DNA of 64,000 nucleotides from Saccharothrix sp. NRRL B-16348. Its GTDB lineage: Bacteria; Actinomycetota; Actinomycetes; Mycobacteriales; Pseudonocardiaceae. The notes under the pieces are model-generated. The model saw nothing but the letters and a program-made list of their open reading frames with translations. It had not been told where the DNA came from and ran no database searches. Below are positions 24,307 through 33,743 of this stretch, piece by piece. Within the stretch, counting starts at the first letter, position 1. Each line of letters begins with the position of its first letter. Both the position numbers and the translations under genes were made by a program. The stretch covers positions 1 through 64,000 of the forward strand of contig NZ_LGED01000269.1 of NCBI RefSeq assembly GCF_001280085.1, in the 5' to 3' direction.

Positions 24307-25749
24307 TCAGTCGAACACCGGGTGGATCAGCTCCACGCTGCCGCGTCGCGCGGCCCAGTGGTCGATCGCCTGGCCGCACGCCTGGTCGAGGTGGCGGACG
24401 CCGGTCAGGTCCACGCGGACGTGCTTGCTGTCCGGCACGGCCTCCAGGGTTTCCAGCAGGCCCGGCAGCTTGAGGAACGTCGCGTTGCCGCGCACCGCCA
24501 CGTGGTGGTGGTCCTCGCCGTGCGCGGTCACCGTGACGGTCAGGCGGGACATGTCCCAGGCCGTCTTGACCACCGCCGCCAGCAGGCCGACGAGGGTTCC
24601 GGTGAGCAGGTCCGTCAGCACGATCAGACCCGCGGTGAGCACCAGGACGCCGGCTTCCGCCCGGTCCGCGCGGGCCAGGGCCAGGACCTGCTTGGGCGCC
24701 AGGAGCTTCCAGCCCGCCTGCACCAGCAGCGCGGCCAGGACCGCCAACGGCACGTACGACAGCACGCCCGGCAGCAGCACGACGAACACCAGCAACCACA
24801 CCCCGTGCAGCACGCGGGACAGCCGGGTGCGGGCGCCCGCGTCCACATTGGACGCGCTGCGCACGATCACGGCGGTCATCGGCAACGCGCCGAGCACACC
24901 GCACACCGCGTTGCCGACGCCCTGCGCGACCAGCTCCCGGTTGTACCTCGTGCGCGGCCCGCTGTGCATCCGGTCCACGGCCGCCGCGCTGAACAGGCTC
25001 TCCGCCGACGCCACGAGCGCGAACGTCAACATCGCGCCCAGCACGCCGGCGTCCAGCAGGGAGAAGTCGACCAGGGACACCACGTCGGTCAGCGGACCGA
25101 CCGAGATGCGCGGCAACGGGAGCAGCACGCCCACCGCCGAGGCGACCACGACGGCCACCAGCATCCCCGGCACGGCGCGCCACGGCGTGCGCTTCCACAG
25201 CCACGCCACGACCAGGGTCAGCACGCCGACGGCCAAGCCGCTCAACCCGACCGCCGTCGTCAGCGCGGTCCGGGCCAGGTCGGCCAGGCCGGCGAACTTC
25301 GCGCCGGTCGTGCCGGGCTGGTCCTGCCCGGCGAACGGGTAGAGCTGACTCAGCACCAGCACCAGGCCAATGCCCGCGAGCATGCCCTGGACCACGGCGG
25401 GCGAGATGGCGCGGAACCAGCGGCCCAGCCGCAGCAGGCCCATCGCCACCTGGAGCAGGCCCGCGCCGAGCACGATGAGGCCGAGCGCGCCCAGGCCGTG
25501 CTCGGCGACGGTGTCCGCGACCAGCACGGTCAGGCCCGCCGCCGGGCCGCTGACCTGCATGGTGCTGCCGGGCAGCAGGCCGACCACGAGGCCGCCCACC
25601 ACGCCGGTGATGATGCCCAGTTCCGCGGGCACGCCGGAGGCGACGGCGATGCCCACGCACAGCGGGAGCGCCACCAGGAACACCACCAGCGACGCGCCGA
25701 CGTCGGGCCAGAAGGTCGGTTGGGTCGGTCGTTCGGTCCGGGTGCTCAC
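24307..25749 (-). CDS. SulP-family anion transporter
   Basis: A 480-residue membrane protein with about 11-12 helices (residues 18-395) and a short cytoplasmic tail resembling a degenerate STAS domain (VRVDLTGVRHLDQACGQAID). SulP hallmarks include PGSTMQVSGPAAGLTVLVAD and GNAVCGVLGALPMTAVIVRS. Members carry sulfate or bicarbonate; absence of a full STAS domain and of a linked carbonic anhydrase leaves the substrate open. GTG 25749. Confidence 0.88.
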   Translation of the reverse strand: MSTRTERPTQPTFWPDVGASLVVFLVALPLCVGIAVASGVPAELGIITGVVGGLVVGLLPGSTMQVSGPAAGLTVLVADTVAEHGLGALGLIVLGAGLLQVAMGLLRLGRWFRAISPAVVQGMLAGIGLVLVLSQLYPFAGQDQPGTTGAKFAGLADLARTALTTAVGLSGLAVGVLTLVVAWLWKRTPWRAVPGMLVAVVVASAVGVLLPLPRISVGPLTDVVSLVDFSLLDAGVLGAMLTFALVASAESLFSAAAVDRMHSGPRTRYNRELVAQGVGNAVCGVLGALPMTAVIVRSASNVDAGARTRLSRVLHGVWLLVFVVLLPGVLSYVPLAVLAALLVQAGWKLLAPKQVLALARADRAEAGVLVLTAGLIVLTDLLTGTLVGLLAAVVKTAWDMSRLTVTVTAHGEDHHHVAVRGNATFLKLPGLLETLEAVPDSKHVRVDLTGVRHLDQACGQAIDHWAARRGSVELIHPVFD

Positions 25750-25948
25750 GCGTCACCCGCCGGGACGTTCACCGTGCGTGAGTTCGTGCGCATGACGGAT
25801 AGCGGCTCGTCGGCGGGCCCTCGTCCCATTTCCTGGGAATCGCGAGGTGACCGCGTGCGGGCATGCCGGAGCCGTTGACGGAATTCCATTCGATTTACCC
25901 CACTCGTCGGTGGTCGGACGATGCGATCTACTGGCGGTGGGGTGACGA
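25750..25948. other. Intergenic region upstream of the SulP gene
   Basis: No supported gene. A plus-strand frame from ATG 25863 begins plausibly (RRWSDDAIYWRWGDDQF) but runs into low-complexity sequence antisense to the small secreted-protein candidate, so it is not called. Base composition is lower in G+C near 25,880, consistent with promoter DNA. Confidence 0.4.
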
Positions 25949-26284
25949 TCAGTTCCGGAACACCTGGAGAGCCGACGGTGTCGTCCAGGATCTGAGGTGT
26001 TCTTCGCGGCCTCGTCCTACGGGCGGGCCGGTGCCCGGGGTGGGGCGGCGGGTCGTGCGGGGGATCTCGCGGCACGACGGCGCAGCGGGTCTGGCCGGCC
26101 ACGATCGGGTGGACGAAGATCGCGGCTCGGGGCCTTTGCGGCACTCGCGGACGGGTTCTTCCTCGGAGCCGGCCACGACGTGGCCGACCGGGACGGCCTG
26201 CACGACGCCGACGTGGCCGAACGGCGACGGGGCGAGCACGGCGACGAGCGCCAAAGCGATTGCGACGACAACAACACGCGCCAT
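25949..26284 (-). CDS. Candidate small secreted protein
   Basis: A 111-residue frame starting at ATG 26284 behind CGGGGGG. A convincing signal peptide (VVVVAIALALVAVLAP) is followed by a short charged region and an Arg/Pro/Ser-rich tail. The first 60 codons have high G/C at third positions, supporting coding; the tail is low-complexity and less certain. No family recognised. Confidence 0.4.
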   Translation of the reverse strand: MARVVVVAIALALVAVLAPSPFGHVGVVQAVPVGHVVAGSEEEPVRECRKGPEPRSSSTRSWPARPAAPSCREIPRTTRRPTPGTGPPVGRGREEHLRSWTTPSALQVFRN

Positions 26285-26388
26285 GACACCCCCCGATGAG
26301 TCGCGCCCGTGATCAAGTCTCACGAAGCCGGGTGACGTGACGGTTAATCCCGAACCGCCATCCCGCACTCCGCACCGATATTCACTCG

Positions 26389-27378
26389 ATGGTTCGTGAC
26401 GCAGGTCATTCACCGGCGATTCCGATCACTCTGAGTGATCAGAATATCCTGCGTCGGGTGGAGACGGGAACGGCCTCGGACATCGCCGCACAACTGGAAG
26501 CCGATCTGGCGCAGTACCCGGACGAGCGGGCGCAGATCTTGATGGAGGCAGCCGACGCGTGGCGCCGAGCCGGCGACGACGACCGCGCCATCGCGCTGCT
26601 GGAGCAGGTCGTCGCCGAGGGCGGTGAGGACGCCGACGAGGCCCGCGTGGCGCTGGCCGACGTGCTGTTCGACCTCGACCGGGTCGAGCAGGCCCAGGCC
26701 CAGCTCGACACCCTTCGGCGCGAGCGGCCGTCGGCACCGGCGCCGTACCACCTGGCGGCCGAGCTGCTGGAGGAACGCGGCGCCCTCGACGAGGCGCTGA
26801 CCTGGTTCAACATGGCCGTGTCCCGGTTGACCGAGGAGGAGCTGGCGCAGCGGGAGGGCGAGTTCGGGTTCGTCTCCTACGCCAACAACGTCCTGGCCGG
26901 CCGGCGACGCGTGCGCCGAGCCCTGGCGATGCCCCCGGACGAGCTGGACGAGTCGGTCGAGTCCCTGGAAGACCACGCGGAGGACTTCGCCCGCGCCCTG
27001 ACGCCACCGGCGTCGCCGCAGGAGGCGCGGGTGCTGTTCTGGCCTCGCGACGAGATCGCCCGCGCGCACGACACCTGGCCGCAGGTGGTGCAGCACGCCG
27101 ACGTGGACGTCGCCATCGCCGACCGCGAGGCCGCCAACCGCGAGCTGTCCGAGTCCGGCGTCGCCCGGATCACCATGGTGCCCCTGACCGTCGCCCGGCT
27201 CTCCGACTTCGCGGCCAGGACGGGTGGCGATCCCGCCGACGAGGGCACCCGCATGGCGTGCCTGAACGAGATCGTCGCGGAGGGCGGCACGATCGACTGG
27301 CCGCCCGCCCGCAACGCGCCCTGCTGGTGCGGCTCGGCCGTCAAGTACAAGAAGTGCTGCGGCCGTCCGGGCCGGTGA
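26389..27378 (+). CDS. TPR-like protein with a SEC-C zinc motif
   Basis: A 329-residue protein. The N-terminal half is helical-repeat in character (AQLEADLAQYPDERAQILME, DDDRAIALLEQVVAEGGEDA). The C-terminus ends in a SEC-C motif, CWCGSAVKYKKCCG, the zinc-binding module first known from the SecA tail. SEC-C proteins often mediate protein interaction; no specific role can be given. ATG 26389. Confidence 0.75.
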   Translation: MVRDAGHSPAIPITLSDQNILRRVETGTASDIAAQLEADLAQYPDERAQILMEAADAWRRAGDDDRAIALLEQVVAEGGEDADEARVALADVLFDLDRVEQAQAQLDTLRRERPSAPAPYHLAAELLEERGALDEALTWFNMAVSRLTEEELAQREGEFGFVSYANNVLAGRRRVRRALAMPPDELDESVESLEDHAEDFARALTPPASPQEARVLFWPRDEIARAHDTWPQVVQHADVDVAIADREAANRELSESGVARITMVPLTVARLSDFAARTGGDPADEGTRMACLNEIVAEGGTIDWPPARNAPCWCGSAVKYKKCCGRPGR

Positions 27379-27391
27379 ACGGGCCGCGGCG

Positions 27392-27823
27392 CTAGTTGAG
27401 GGCCGCCAGGGTGAACGACGCGGCGGCGGCGAGCGAGAGCAGCGCCCGGAGGTGGTTCATGGGCACCCACTCGCGGAGGTAGCGGGTCCAGTACTCGGTC
27501 GTGCCGCGCCGTTCCAGCTGGTCGTTGCGCGGGATGTGGAAGGCGCCCGTGAGCACGATCCCGCCGAGGCCGTAGAGGGCCGCGCCCGCCCACGCCAACG
27601 GGTCGCCCTCGAACGCCGCGACCACGCCGACGACCGCCGTGCCGAGGAAGACGCCGATGAACGCGGGGTTCACCACGGCGAGGTTGATCGCCCGCATGGC
27701 GGCGAGGCCGACCGCAGGCTCGGCCCGCCGCAGACCGGGCATGACCATCGCGGAGAACGCGAAGAAGACTCCAGCCATCATCCCGCAGCCGAGGGCCGCG
27801 ATGATCGTCACCGTGGGGAACAT
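27392..27823 (-). CDS. DUF1772 (anthrone oxygenase-like) membrane protein
   Basis: A 143-residue protein with four membrane helices. GVFFAFSAMVMPGLRR near residue 20 and FHIPRNDQLERR near 95 are the DUF1772 signature. It is divergent from the AraC gene, with an 83-bp shared promoter region, so it is a probable target of that regulator. Confidence 0.8.
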   Translation of the reverse strand: MFPTVTIIAALGCGMMAGVFFAFSAMVMPGLRRAEPAVGLAAMRAINLAVVNPAFIGVFLGTAVVGVVAAFEGDPLAWAGAALYGLGGIVLTGAFHIPRNDQLERRGTTEYWTRYLREWVPMNHLRALLSLAAAASFTLAALN

Positions 27824-27906
27824 GGTGCCCAGTCAAGTCGACGGGTCCTGGACTTTCCATCGCTGGACGCCTCGATCGCATACGCGAGCGTCTTAAGCTT
27901 GCGCGC

Positions 27907-28833
27907 GTGGACGTTCTCGCCGGGTTGTTGGACGGGCCGCGCGCCCGTGGCGCGTTCCTCATGCGCACCGTCCTGGACCCGCCGTGGTCGCTGCGCATCG
28001 AGGACCGCGCGCCGTTGACCGTGGTCGCGATGGTGCGCGGCGACGGGTGGCTGCTGCCGCACGACGGCGAGCCCGTGCGGCTGGGCGCCGGTGACGTGGC
28101 GGTGCTGCGCGGGCCGGACCCGTACGCGTTGGCCGACGACCCGGGCACGCCCGTGCAGGCGGTGGTCCACCCCGGCGAGATCACCACCACGCCGGACGGC
28201 GCCGCGCTGTGCGAGCAGTGGGGCCTCGGCGTGCGCACGTGGGGCGCGAACCCCGACGGGTCGGTGGTGATGCTCAGCGGCACCTACCAGTTGGACGGCG
28301 AGGTGAGCAGGCGACTGCTGTCGGTGCTGCCGCCGTTCCTCGTGGTGCCGCGCGCGGAACTGCCCCTGGTGCCGCTGCTGGCCGACGAGATCACCCGTGA
28401 CGAGCCGGGTCAGGAGGCGGTGCTGGACCGCCTGCTCGACCTGCTGCTGATCTCCGTGCTGCGGTCGTGGTTCTGCCGTCCGGAGGCGGAGACGCCGACC
28501 TGGTACTCGGCGCACGCCGACCCCGTGGTGGGACGCGCGCTGCGCCTGCTGCACGGCGACCCGGCGCGGCCGTGGACAGTGGGCACGCTGGCCGACGCGG
28601 TCGGCGTGTCACGGGCGGCGCTGGCCAGGCGGTTCACCGAACTGGTCGGCGAACCGCCGATGGCCTACCTGACGGACTGGCGCCTCACCCTGGCCGCAGA
28701 CCTGCTGCGCGAACCGTCCGCGACGGTCGCCGCGGTGGCCCGCCAGGTCGGCTACAGCACCCCGTTCGCGCTGAGCACGGCGTTCAAACGGGAACGCGGC
28801 GTGAGCCCGTCCGAACACCGCGCCCACGCGTGA
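27907..28833 (+). CDS. AraC-family regulator with cupin sensor domain
   Basis: A 308-residue regulator with an N-terminal AraC-binding cupin (AMVRGDGWLLPHDGEPVRLG, DVAVLRGPDPYALADDP) and two C-terminal helix-turn-helix motifs (TVGTLADAVGVSRAALARRF near 230; ATVAAVARQVGYSTPFALST near 280). GTG 27907. It probably controls the divergent DUF1772 gene; the inducer is unknown. Confidence 0.88.
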   Translation: MDVLAGLLDGPRARGAFLMRTVLDPPWSLRIEDRAPLTVVAMVRGDGWLLPHDGEPVRLGAGDVAVLRGPDPYALADDPGTPVQAVVHPGEITTTPDGAALCEQWGLGVRTWGANPDGSVVMLSGTYQLDGEVSRRLLSVLPPFLVVPRAELPLVPLLADEITRDEPGQEAVLDRLLDLLLISVLRSWFCRPEAETPTWYSAHADPVVGRALRLLHGDPARPWTVGTLADAVGVSRAALARRFTELVGEPPMAYLTDWRLTLAADLLREPSATVAAVARQVGYSTPFALSTAFKRERGVSPSEHRAHA

Positions 28834-28836
28834 GGG

Positions 28837-30222
28837 TCAGGCGCCGATCAGGCGGGCGGCGAGGTACCCCTCCAACTGGTCCATCGAGACGCGCTCCTGC
28901 GACATGGTGTCGCGTTCCCGCACCGTCACGGCGTGGTCGGTGAGGGTGTCGAAGTCGACCGTCACGCAGAACGGCGTGCCGATCTCGTCCTGCCTGCGGT
29001 AGCGGCGGCCGATGGCGCCCGCGTCGTCGAACTCGATGTTCCAGTGCTTGCGCAGGGCGTTGGCCAGGTCCTTCGCCTTCGGCGACAGGTCGGCGTTGCG
29101 CGAGAGCGGCAGCACGGCGGCCTTCACCGGCGCCAGCCTGCGGTCCAGGCGCAGCACGACCCGCTTGTCCACGCCACCCTTGGCGTTCGGCGCCTCGTCC
29201 TCGGTGTAGGCCTCCAGCAGGAACGCCATCATCGGCCGGCCGACGCCCGCGGCGGGCTCGATCACGAACGGCCGGTAGCGGGAGTTGGTGGCCTGGTCGA
29301 AGTACGACAGGTCGACGCCCGAGTGCTCCGAGTGGGTGTTCAGGTCGAAGTCGGTGCGGTTGGCGATGCCTTCCAGCTCACCCCACTCCTGGCCGCCGAA
29401 CTGGAACCGGTACTCGATGTCGACGGTGCGCTTCGAGTAGTGCGACAGCTTTTCCTGCGGGTGCTCGTAGTGCCGCAGGTTCTCCTTGGAGATGCCCAGC
29501 TCGTTGTACCAACGCGTGCGCTCGTCGATCCAGTACTGGTGCCATTCCTCGTCCGTGCCCGGCTCGACGAAGAACTCCATCTCCATCTGCTCGAACTCGC
29601 GCGTGCGGAAGATGAAGTTGCCCGGCGTGATCTCGTTGCGGAAGCTCTTGCCGATCTGGCCGATGCCGAACGGCGGCTTGCGACGCGACGTGGTCTGCAC
29701 GTTCAGGAAGTTCGTGAAGATGCCCTGCGCGGTCTCCGGGCGCAGGTAGTGCAGGCCCTCGTCGGTCTCGACCGGGCCGAGGTGGGTCTTGAGCAGGCCG
29801 TTGAACATCTTCGGCTCGGTGTACTGGCCGCGGGTGCCGCAGTTCGGGCACGGCACGTCGGAGACGTCGCCCTCGGCGACCTGCTTGCCGGTGCGCTCGG
29901 CGTACTCCTCGACCAGCGTGTCCTGCCGGAACCGCTTGTGGCACGAGTTGCACTCGATCAGCGGGTCGACGAACGCCTCGACGTGCCCGGACGCCGCCCA
30001 CACCTCGCGCGGCAGGATCACCGACGAGTCGAGGCCCACGACGTCCTCGCGCCCGCGCACCATGAAGTTCCACCACTGGCGCTTGATGTTGTCCTTCAGC
30101 TCGACACCGAGCGGACCGTAGTCCCAGGCCGACCTGGTGCCGCCGTAGATCTCGCCGCACGGGTAGACGAACCCGCGACGCTTGCACAGGCTGACGACGG
30201 TCTCGATGCGATCGGCTGCCAC
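28837..30222 (-). CDS. glyS: Glycyl-tRNA synthetase
   Basis: A 461-residue class IIa synthetase of the homodimeric type. Motif 2 is in [20 protein letters not shown] and motif 3 in [20 protein letters not shown] zinc-binding CNSCHKRF ... CPNCGTRG pair lies near residues 80-130. GTG 30222 lies 5 bp after GGAG; the standard N-terminus [20 protein letters not shown] follows. glyS next to smtB-zur is conserved with M. tuberculosis Rv2357c-Rv2359. Confidence 0.97.
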   Translation of the reverse strand: MAADRIETVVSLCKRRGFVYPCGEIYGGTRSAWDYGPLGVELKDNIKRQWWNFMVRGREDVVGLDSSVILPREVWAASGHVEAFVDPLIECNSCHKRFRQDTLVEEYAERTGKQVAEGDVSDVPCPNCGTRGQYTEPKMFNGLLKTHLGPVETDEGLHYLRPETAQGIFTNFLNVQTTSRRKPPFGIGQIGKSFRNEITPGNFIFRTREFEQMEMEFFVEPGTDEEWHQYWIDERTRWYNELGISKENLRHYEHPQEKLSHYSKRTVDIEYRFQFGGQEWGELEGIANRTDFDLNTHSEHSGVDLSYFDQATNSRYRPFVIEPAAGVGRPMMAFLLEAYTEDEAPNAKGGVDKRVVLRLDRRLAPVKAAVLPLSRNADLSPKAKDLANALRKHWNIEFDDAGAIGRRYRRQDEIGTPFCVTVDFDTLTDHAVTVRERDTMSQERVSMDQLEGYLAARLIGA

Positions 30223-30344
30223 GGACACTCCATCGGGAGATGCAGAAAGGGACGGAAACGGGGCTTGCCAGGGTAGTCCTTGCCGTCGGGCAGCCCTCGG
30301 GCGACCGGGCCACACCCGTGCACGCGTTCCGGTGACGGCGCCGT

Positions 30345-30725
30345 TCAGCGCGGGGTGGCCGGACCGGCGGCTTCGCCGAGGCGGACGGTGCCCGCGTCGC
30401 GCGCCAGCAGGCTCACCTCGCGGCGGACCGCGCCGTCGGCGGCCACCAGCAGCGGCTCGTAGGCGGCGGGCTCGTCGGTGCTCGCCTCGGACAGCAGCGG
30501 GATGACGTGCTCGCGCACCTCGAACGGCGACAGCGCCCGCCGGTAGGCCACCACGGAGTCGAACTCGACCGTCAGCACGAAGCGGTCCGCCTCGTCGGTC
30601 GACCGCGACAGCTGGGCGCGTCGGCAGCCCGGCTGGGCGGTGAGCAGGGCCAACGCCCGGTCGACACGCTCGGTGAACGCTTCGACTCCGGTTTCCGCCA
30701 CGGTGAAGCGGCACACGAGCAGCAC
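30345..30725 (-). CDS. Small monooxygenase-fold (ABM-like) protein
   Basis: A 126-residue protein whose first 95 residues look like a ferredoxin-like dimeric ABM domain ([20 protein letters not shown], then [20 protein letters not shown] and [13 protein letters not shown]). Such domains are found in small monooxygenases and heme-degrading proteins; no activity can be assigned. GTG 30725. Faces away from the DUF6703-like gene. Confidence 0.6.
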   Translation of the reverse strand: MLLVCRFTVAETGVEAFTERVDRALALLTAQPGCRRAQLSRSTDEADRFVLTVEFDSVVAYRRALSPFEVREHVIPLLSEASTDEPAAYEPLLVAADGAVRREVSLLARDAGTVRLGEAAGPATPR

Positions 30726-30742
30726 GGTGCAAGGATGCCACG

Positions 30743-31009
30743 GTGGCTGGTGACTCGAAGCGGACCCTGATCCCCGGTGCCGGACCGCTCTCGCGGGTGC
30801 CCGCGCCGGCGGCGTTCTTGCTGGTCTTGGCGTTGTTCGTGGCAGGTGTGTGGATTCAGGGCACGGTGGGTGCGCTGCTGCTCGGCGTGCTGGCGCTCGG
30901 CGTGGCGGTCCTGCTCGCCACGACGTGGCCCCTGCTCACCCCGAGCGCACGCGTATTGAGACTGCTCGTTCTCACCGTGCTGGTGCTCATCACGGTGTCC
31001 GTGCTCTAG
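30743..31009 (+). CDS. Small membrane protein (DUF6703-like)
   Basis: An 88-residue protein with a short soluble N-terminus and two or three hydrophobic segments ([56 protein letters not shown]). Start GTG 30743. It lies upstream of smtB with a 45-bp gap. Function unknown. Confidence 0.7.
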   Translation: MAGDSKRTLIPGAGPLSRVPAPAAFLLVLALFVAGVWIQGTVGALLLGVLALGVAVLLATTWPLLTPSARVLRLLVLTVLVLITVSVL

Positions 31010-31022
31010 CGCCGTAGTATCG

Positions 31023-31042
31023 GTGGTGAAAATCCATACCAC
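31023..31042. promoter_or_regulatory. Possible metal-repressor operator before smtB
   Basis: GTGGT (31023-31027) and ACCAC (31038-31042) flank TGAAAATCCAT-like sequence just before the smtB ribosome site. TGAAAAT also matches the left half of the actinobacterial Zur box, but the right half does not match well. Weak evidence. Confidence 0.3.
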
Positions 31043-31054
31043 GTGGGAGGCGCC

Positions 31055-31459
31055 GTGACGGTCGGAGTGCGGGGCGAGCACGTGCACTCCCCGGAACGCC
31101 GTGTGCCCCCACCGGCGCCGCGGCAGCCCACCCGGACCCTGTCCGCGGCCGGCGAGCTGCTGCGGGCGCTCGCCGCGCCGGTGCGGATCGCGATCGTGCT
31201 GCAACTGCGCGAGGCCGACCGGTGCGTGCACGAGCTGGTCGAGGCGCTGGGCGTGGCCCAGCCGTTGATCAGCCAGCACCTGCGGGTGCTCAAGGCCGCG
31301 GGTGTGGTGCACGGCGAGCGGCACGGCCGCGAGGTCGTGTACCGGCTCGTCGACGAGCACCTCGCGCACATCGTGGTGGACGCGGTGACCCATGTGGACG
31401 AGGGGCCGCCGCGTGGTATCAACCAGACCGACCGGACTCCCCGGACGGAGGAGATGTGA
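31055..31459 (+). CDS. smtB: ArsR/SmtB-family metal-sensing repressor
   Basis: A 134-residue ArsR-type regulator with a winged helix at about 45-110 (LAAPVRIAIVLQLREADRCV, LGVAQPLISQHLRVLKAAGV). The Cys near DRCVHELVEAL and His residues near the C-terminus (DEHLAHIVVDAVTH) are candidate zinc ligands of the alpha-5 type. GTG 31055 behind GGGAGG. It overlaps zur by 4 bp; the pair matches M. tuberculosis Rv2358-Rv2359, where SmtB controls zur. Confidence 0.9.
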   Translation: MTVGVRGEHVHSPERRVPPPAPRQPTRTLSAAGELLRALAAPVRIAIVLQLREADRCVHELVEALGVAQPLISQHLRVLKAAGVVHGERHGREVVYRLVDEHLAHIVVDAVTHVDEGPPRGINQTDRTPRTEEM

Positions 31460-31899
31460 CCACTAGCGAGCGCCCGACCACCGCGGTGCCCGGGCTGCGT
31501 TCGACCAAGCAGCGCACGGCCGTGTCCAAGCTGCTGGACTCGCTCGGCGAGTTCCGCTCGGCCCAGGAACTGCACGAGGAGCTGCGCAAACGCGGCGAGG
31601 GCATCGGCCTGACCACGGTCTACCGCACGTTGCAGTCCCTGGCCGACGCCGGCGAGGTCGACGTGCTGCGCACCGACTCCGGTGAGGCGATCTACCGCCG
31701 CTGCTCCCAGCACCACCATCACCACCTGGTGTGCCGCGGCTGCGGCCGCACCGTGGAGGTCGAGGGCCCGGCGGTGGAGAAGTGGGCCGACCGGGTCGCG
31801 GCGGAGAACGGGTTCGTCGAGGTCAGCCACACCGTGGAGATCTTCGGCACGTGCCACGACTGCTGTGCCGAAGGTCGTGCCCCGGCCCAGCCGTCGTAG
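31456..31899 (+). CDS. zur: Zinc uptake regulator (Fur family)
   Basis: A 147-residue Fur-family protein with an N-terminal winged helix (about 15-85; IGLTTVYRTLQSLADAGEVD), the metal-site HHHHHLVCRGCG near 95 and a second CHDC pair near 137 that holds structural zinc. Zur represses zinc uptake genes when zinc is ample. GTG 31456 overlaps the smtB stop (GTGA). Convergent with a two-gene permease that may be a target. Confidence 0.92.
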   Translation: MTTSERPTTAVPGLRSTKQRTAVSKLLDSLGEFRSAQELHEELRKRGEGIGLTTVYRTLQSLADAGEVDVLRTDSGEAIYRRCSQHHHHHLVCRGCGRTVEVEGPAVEKWADRVAAENGFVEVSHTVEIFGTCHDCCAEGRAPAQPS

Positions 31900-31900
31900 C

Positions 31901-32620
31901 TCAGCCTTCGTAGGTGTCCTCGGGCGCGGTGATCGGCACGATCTGCGACACGGTGAACGTCGGCACGAACGCGCTCTCCTTGGTCGCCGAGCCGGGCACC
32001 ACCCGACCGGTGGCCTCGACCCACTGGTCGGTCGGCAGCGCGGCGAAGTCCTGACCCGCCATCTTCGCCTTGACCGGCGAGGCGTCCGCGGCGCAGCACG
32101 AGATGGTCAGCCGGGCGATGAACACGTCGGCGTTCTTGCGGACCACGAACCCGGTGAGCTTGACCGTGCGGTCGTCCAGCGAGCCGGAGTCGTCCCACGC
32201 GGTGCGGGTGACGAACTCGGAGATGGTGAGCGGGACGACGTCGTCGGACGGCAGCGGCGCGAACCCGCTCGACGCCTTGGCCTCCTGGGCGGCGTTGCGG
32301 TCGGACCGGTTGACCGTGTCCGCGCCCAGCGCCGGCGGGCTGATCAGGAACACCGCGAACACGGGCAGCAGCAGCATCCAGGGGCTGCGCGACGTGCCGT
32401 GCTCGTGCCCGGCGTGCTCGATCGCGCCGGCTTGCGCCTGGCCGCCGCGGATGTCACGCACGATCGACACCAGGGCCAGCACCACCATGACGCCGCCGGT
32501 CACGACCAGCCACGGCTGCAACGACTCCTTGACGTACCGCAGGTACGTGCCGGTCAGCGCGAGCTTCAGCAGCGCGCCGCCGAGCAGGACCAGCAGGATG
32601 TTCTGCGTCTCACGCCTCAT
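31901..32620 (-). CDS. TIGR03943-type permease partner protein
   Basis: A 239-residue protein with two N-terminal membrane helices (LLVLLGGALLKLALTGTYLR; LVVTGGVMVVLALVSIV), a further helix near 80 and an extracytoplasmic OB-like domain (VKLTGFVVRKNADVFIARLT, SCCAADASPVKAKM, WVEATGRVV). This is the layout of the DUF1980/TIGR03943 family encoded beside COG0701 permeases. It lies 13 bp after the permease gene and convergent with zur, so a role in metal handling is inferred. Confidence 0.75.
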   Translation of the reverse strand: MRRETQNILLVLLGGALLKLALTGTYLRYVKESLQPWLVVTGGVMVVLALVSIVRDIRGGQAQAGAIEHAGHEHGTSRSPWMLLLPVFAVFLISPPALGADTVNRSDRNAAQEAKASSGFAPLPSDDVVPLTISEFVTRTAWDDSGSLDDRTVKLTGFVVRKNADVFIARLTISCCAADASPVKAKMAGQDFAALPTDQWVEATGRVVPGSATKESAFVPTFTVSQIVPITAPEDTYEG

Positions 32621-32633
32621 GGGTTCTCACGCC

Positions 32634-33644
32634 TCACAGGAACACCGCTCCCGCCGCCAGGGCCGACGCTATCGCCACCACGAACGTAGCGGGTGCGAAG
32701 CGCGCCGCGAAGGACTTGCCGAACGCGCCCGCCTGCAGCGCGATGAGCTTGACGTCGACCGCCGGGCCGACCACCAGGAACACGAGCCGCGGCAGCAGCG
32801 GCAGCGCCGACATGGAGGCCGCGACGAACGCGTCGGCCTCGCTGCACAGCGCCAGCACCACGGCCAGCAGCGACAGCACCACCACGGCCAGCACGATCTG
32901 ACCGCCCAGCGTCTCCAGCCAGGCCTGCGGCACGAGGACGTTGAACGCCGCCGCGAACACGCCGCCGAGCACCAGGAACCCGCCCGCGTCGACCAGGTCG
33001 TGCCGCGCGGTCTCGGCGAACACCAGCCAGCGGGACGTGCCGTCGTGGTCGGGCAGGCGGCGCAGCGCGCGTTCGGCGATCCACTCGGCCTTGCCGAACC
33101 GGGTCCACAGCCAGCCCATGACGACGGCGGTGAGCAGCGCGCCGACGAACCGCGCGGGCACCATCATCGGCGCGTTGGGGAACGCCACGGCCGTGGACAC
33201 GAGCACGATCGGGTTCACGGCGGGCGCCGCGAGCAGGAACGTCAGCGCCACGGCGGGCGCCACGCCCTGCTGCATCAGGCGGCGGGAGACGGGCACGGCC
33301 GCGCACTCGCAGCCGGGCAGGGCCACCCCGGCGACCCCGGCGACGGGCACGGCCAGCGCGGTCCTCCTCGGCAACGCGCGGCGCAGGACGTTGGCCGGGA
33401 TGAACGCCGCGATCGCGCCGCTGATCAGCACACCGAGGACGAGGAACGGCAGCGCCTGCACGCACACCGCGACGAACACCGTGGACGCCGTGCGCAGCAC
33501 CGGCACGTCGAGCACGGTGACCAGCCAGTCCTGCAGCAGCAGCGCCGCCACGAGCAGCACGCAGAGCACTTCCAGCGAAGTGATCTTCCAGCGCGGCGGC
33601 GGACGGCGCGGGCCGGCGCCCCGGATCTCGCCAGTGATTGTCAC
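32634..33644 (-). CDS. COG0701-family permease
   Basis: A 336-residue membrane protein with about eight helices. The repeated family motif is seen as VALPGCECAAVPVSRRLMQQ near residue 112 and VLALCSEADAFVAASM near 275. COG0701 permeases are encoded with TIGR03943 proteins and are frequently linked to metal regulons; substrate unproven. GTG 33644 starts MTITGEIRG; the ribosome site is weak. Confidence 0.8.
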   Translation of the reverse strand: MTITGEIRGAGPRRPPPRWKITSLEVLCVLLVAALLLQDWLVTVLDVPVLRTASTVFVAVCVQALPFLVLGVLISGAIAAFIPANVLRRALPRRTALAVPVAGVAGVALPGCECAAVPVSRRLMQQGVAPAVALTFLLAAPAVNPIVLVSTAVAFPNAPMMVPARFVGALLTAVVMGWLWTRFGKAEWIAERALRRLPDHDGTSRWLVFAETARHDLVDAGGFLVLGGVFAAAFNVLVPQAWLETLGGQIVLAVVVLSLLAVVLALCSEADAFVAASMSALPLLPRLVFLVVGPAVDVKLIALQAGAFGKSFAARFAPATFVVAIASALAAGAVFL

Positions 33645-33743
33645 TTTCGAGATGATGCCAGAACCACCGCCCGCGGCTCACCCACCTACGTCGGGTCTTC
33701 AACCGCCGGCCACGCGACCGTCACGGACGGTAGGTTCGCGGGC

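Noticed and set aside
25863..26312. Plus-strand frame beginning MPEPLTEFHSIYPTRRWS
   Set aside because: Plausible first 40 residues, but the rest is low-complexity and antisense to a better-supported small secreted protein.
31020..31045. Zur box before smtB
   Set aside because: Only the left half TGAAAAT matches; the right half matches at 3 of 7 positions. Kept only as a weak operator candidate.
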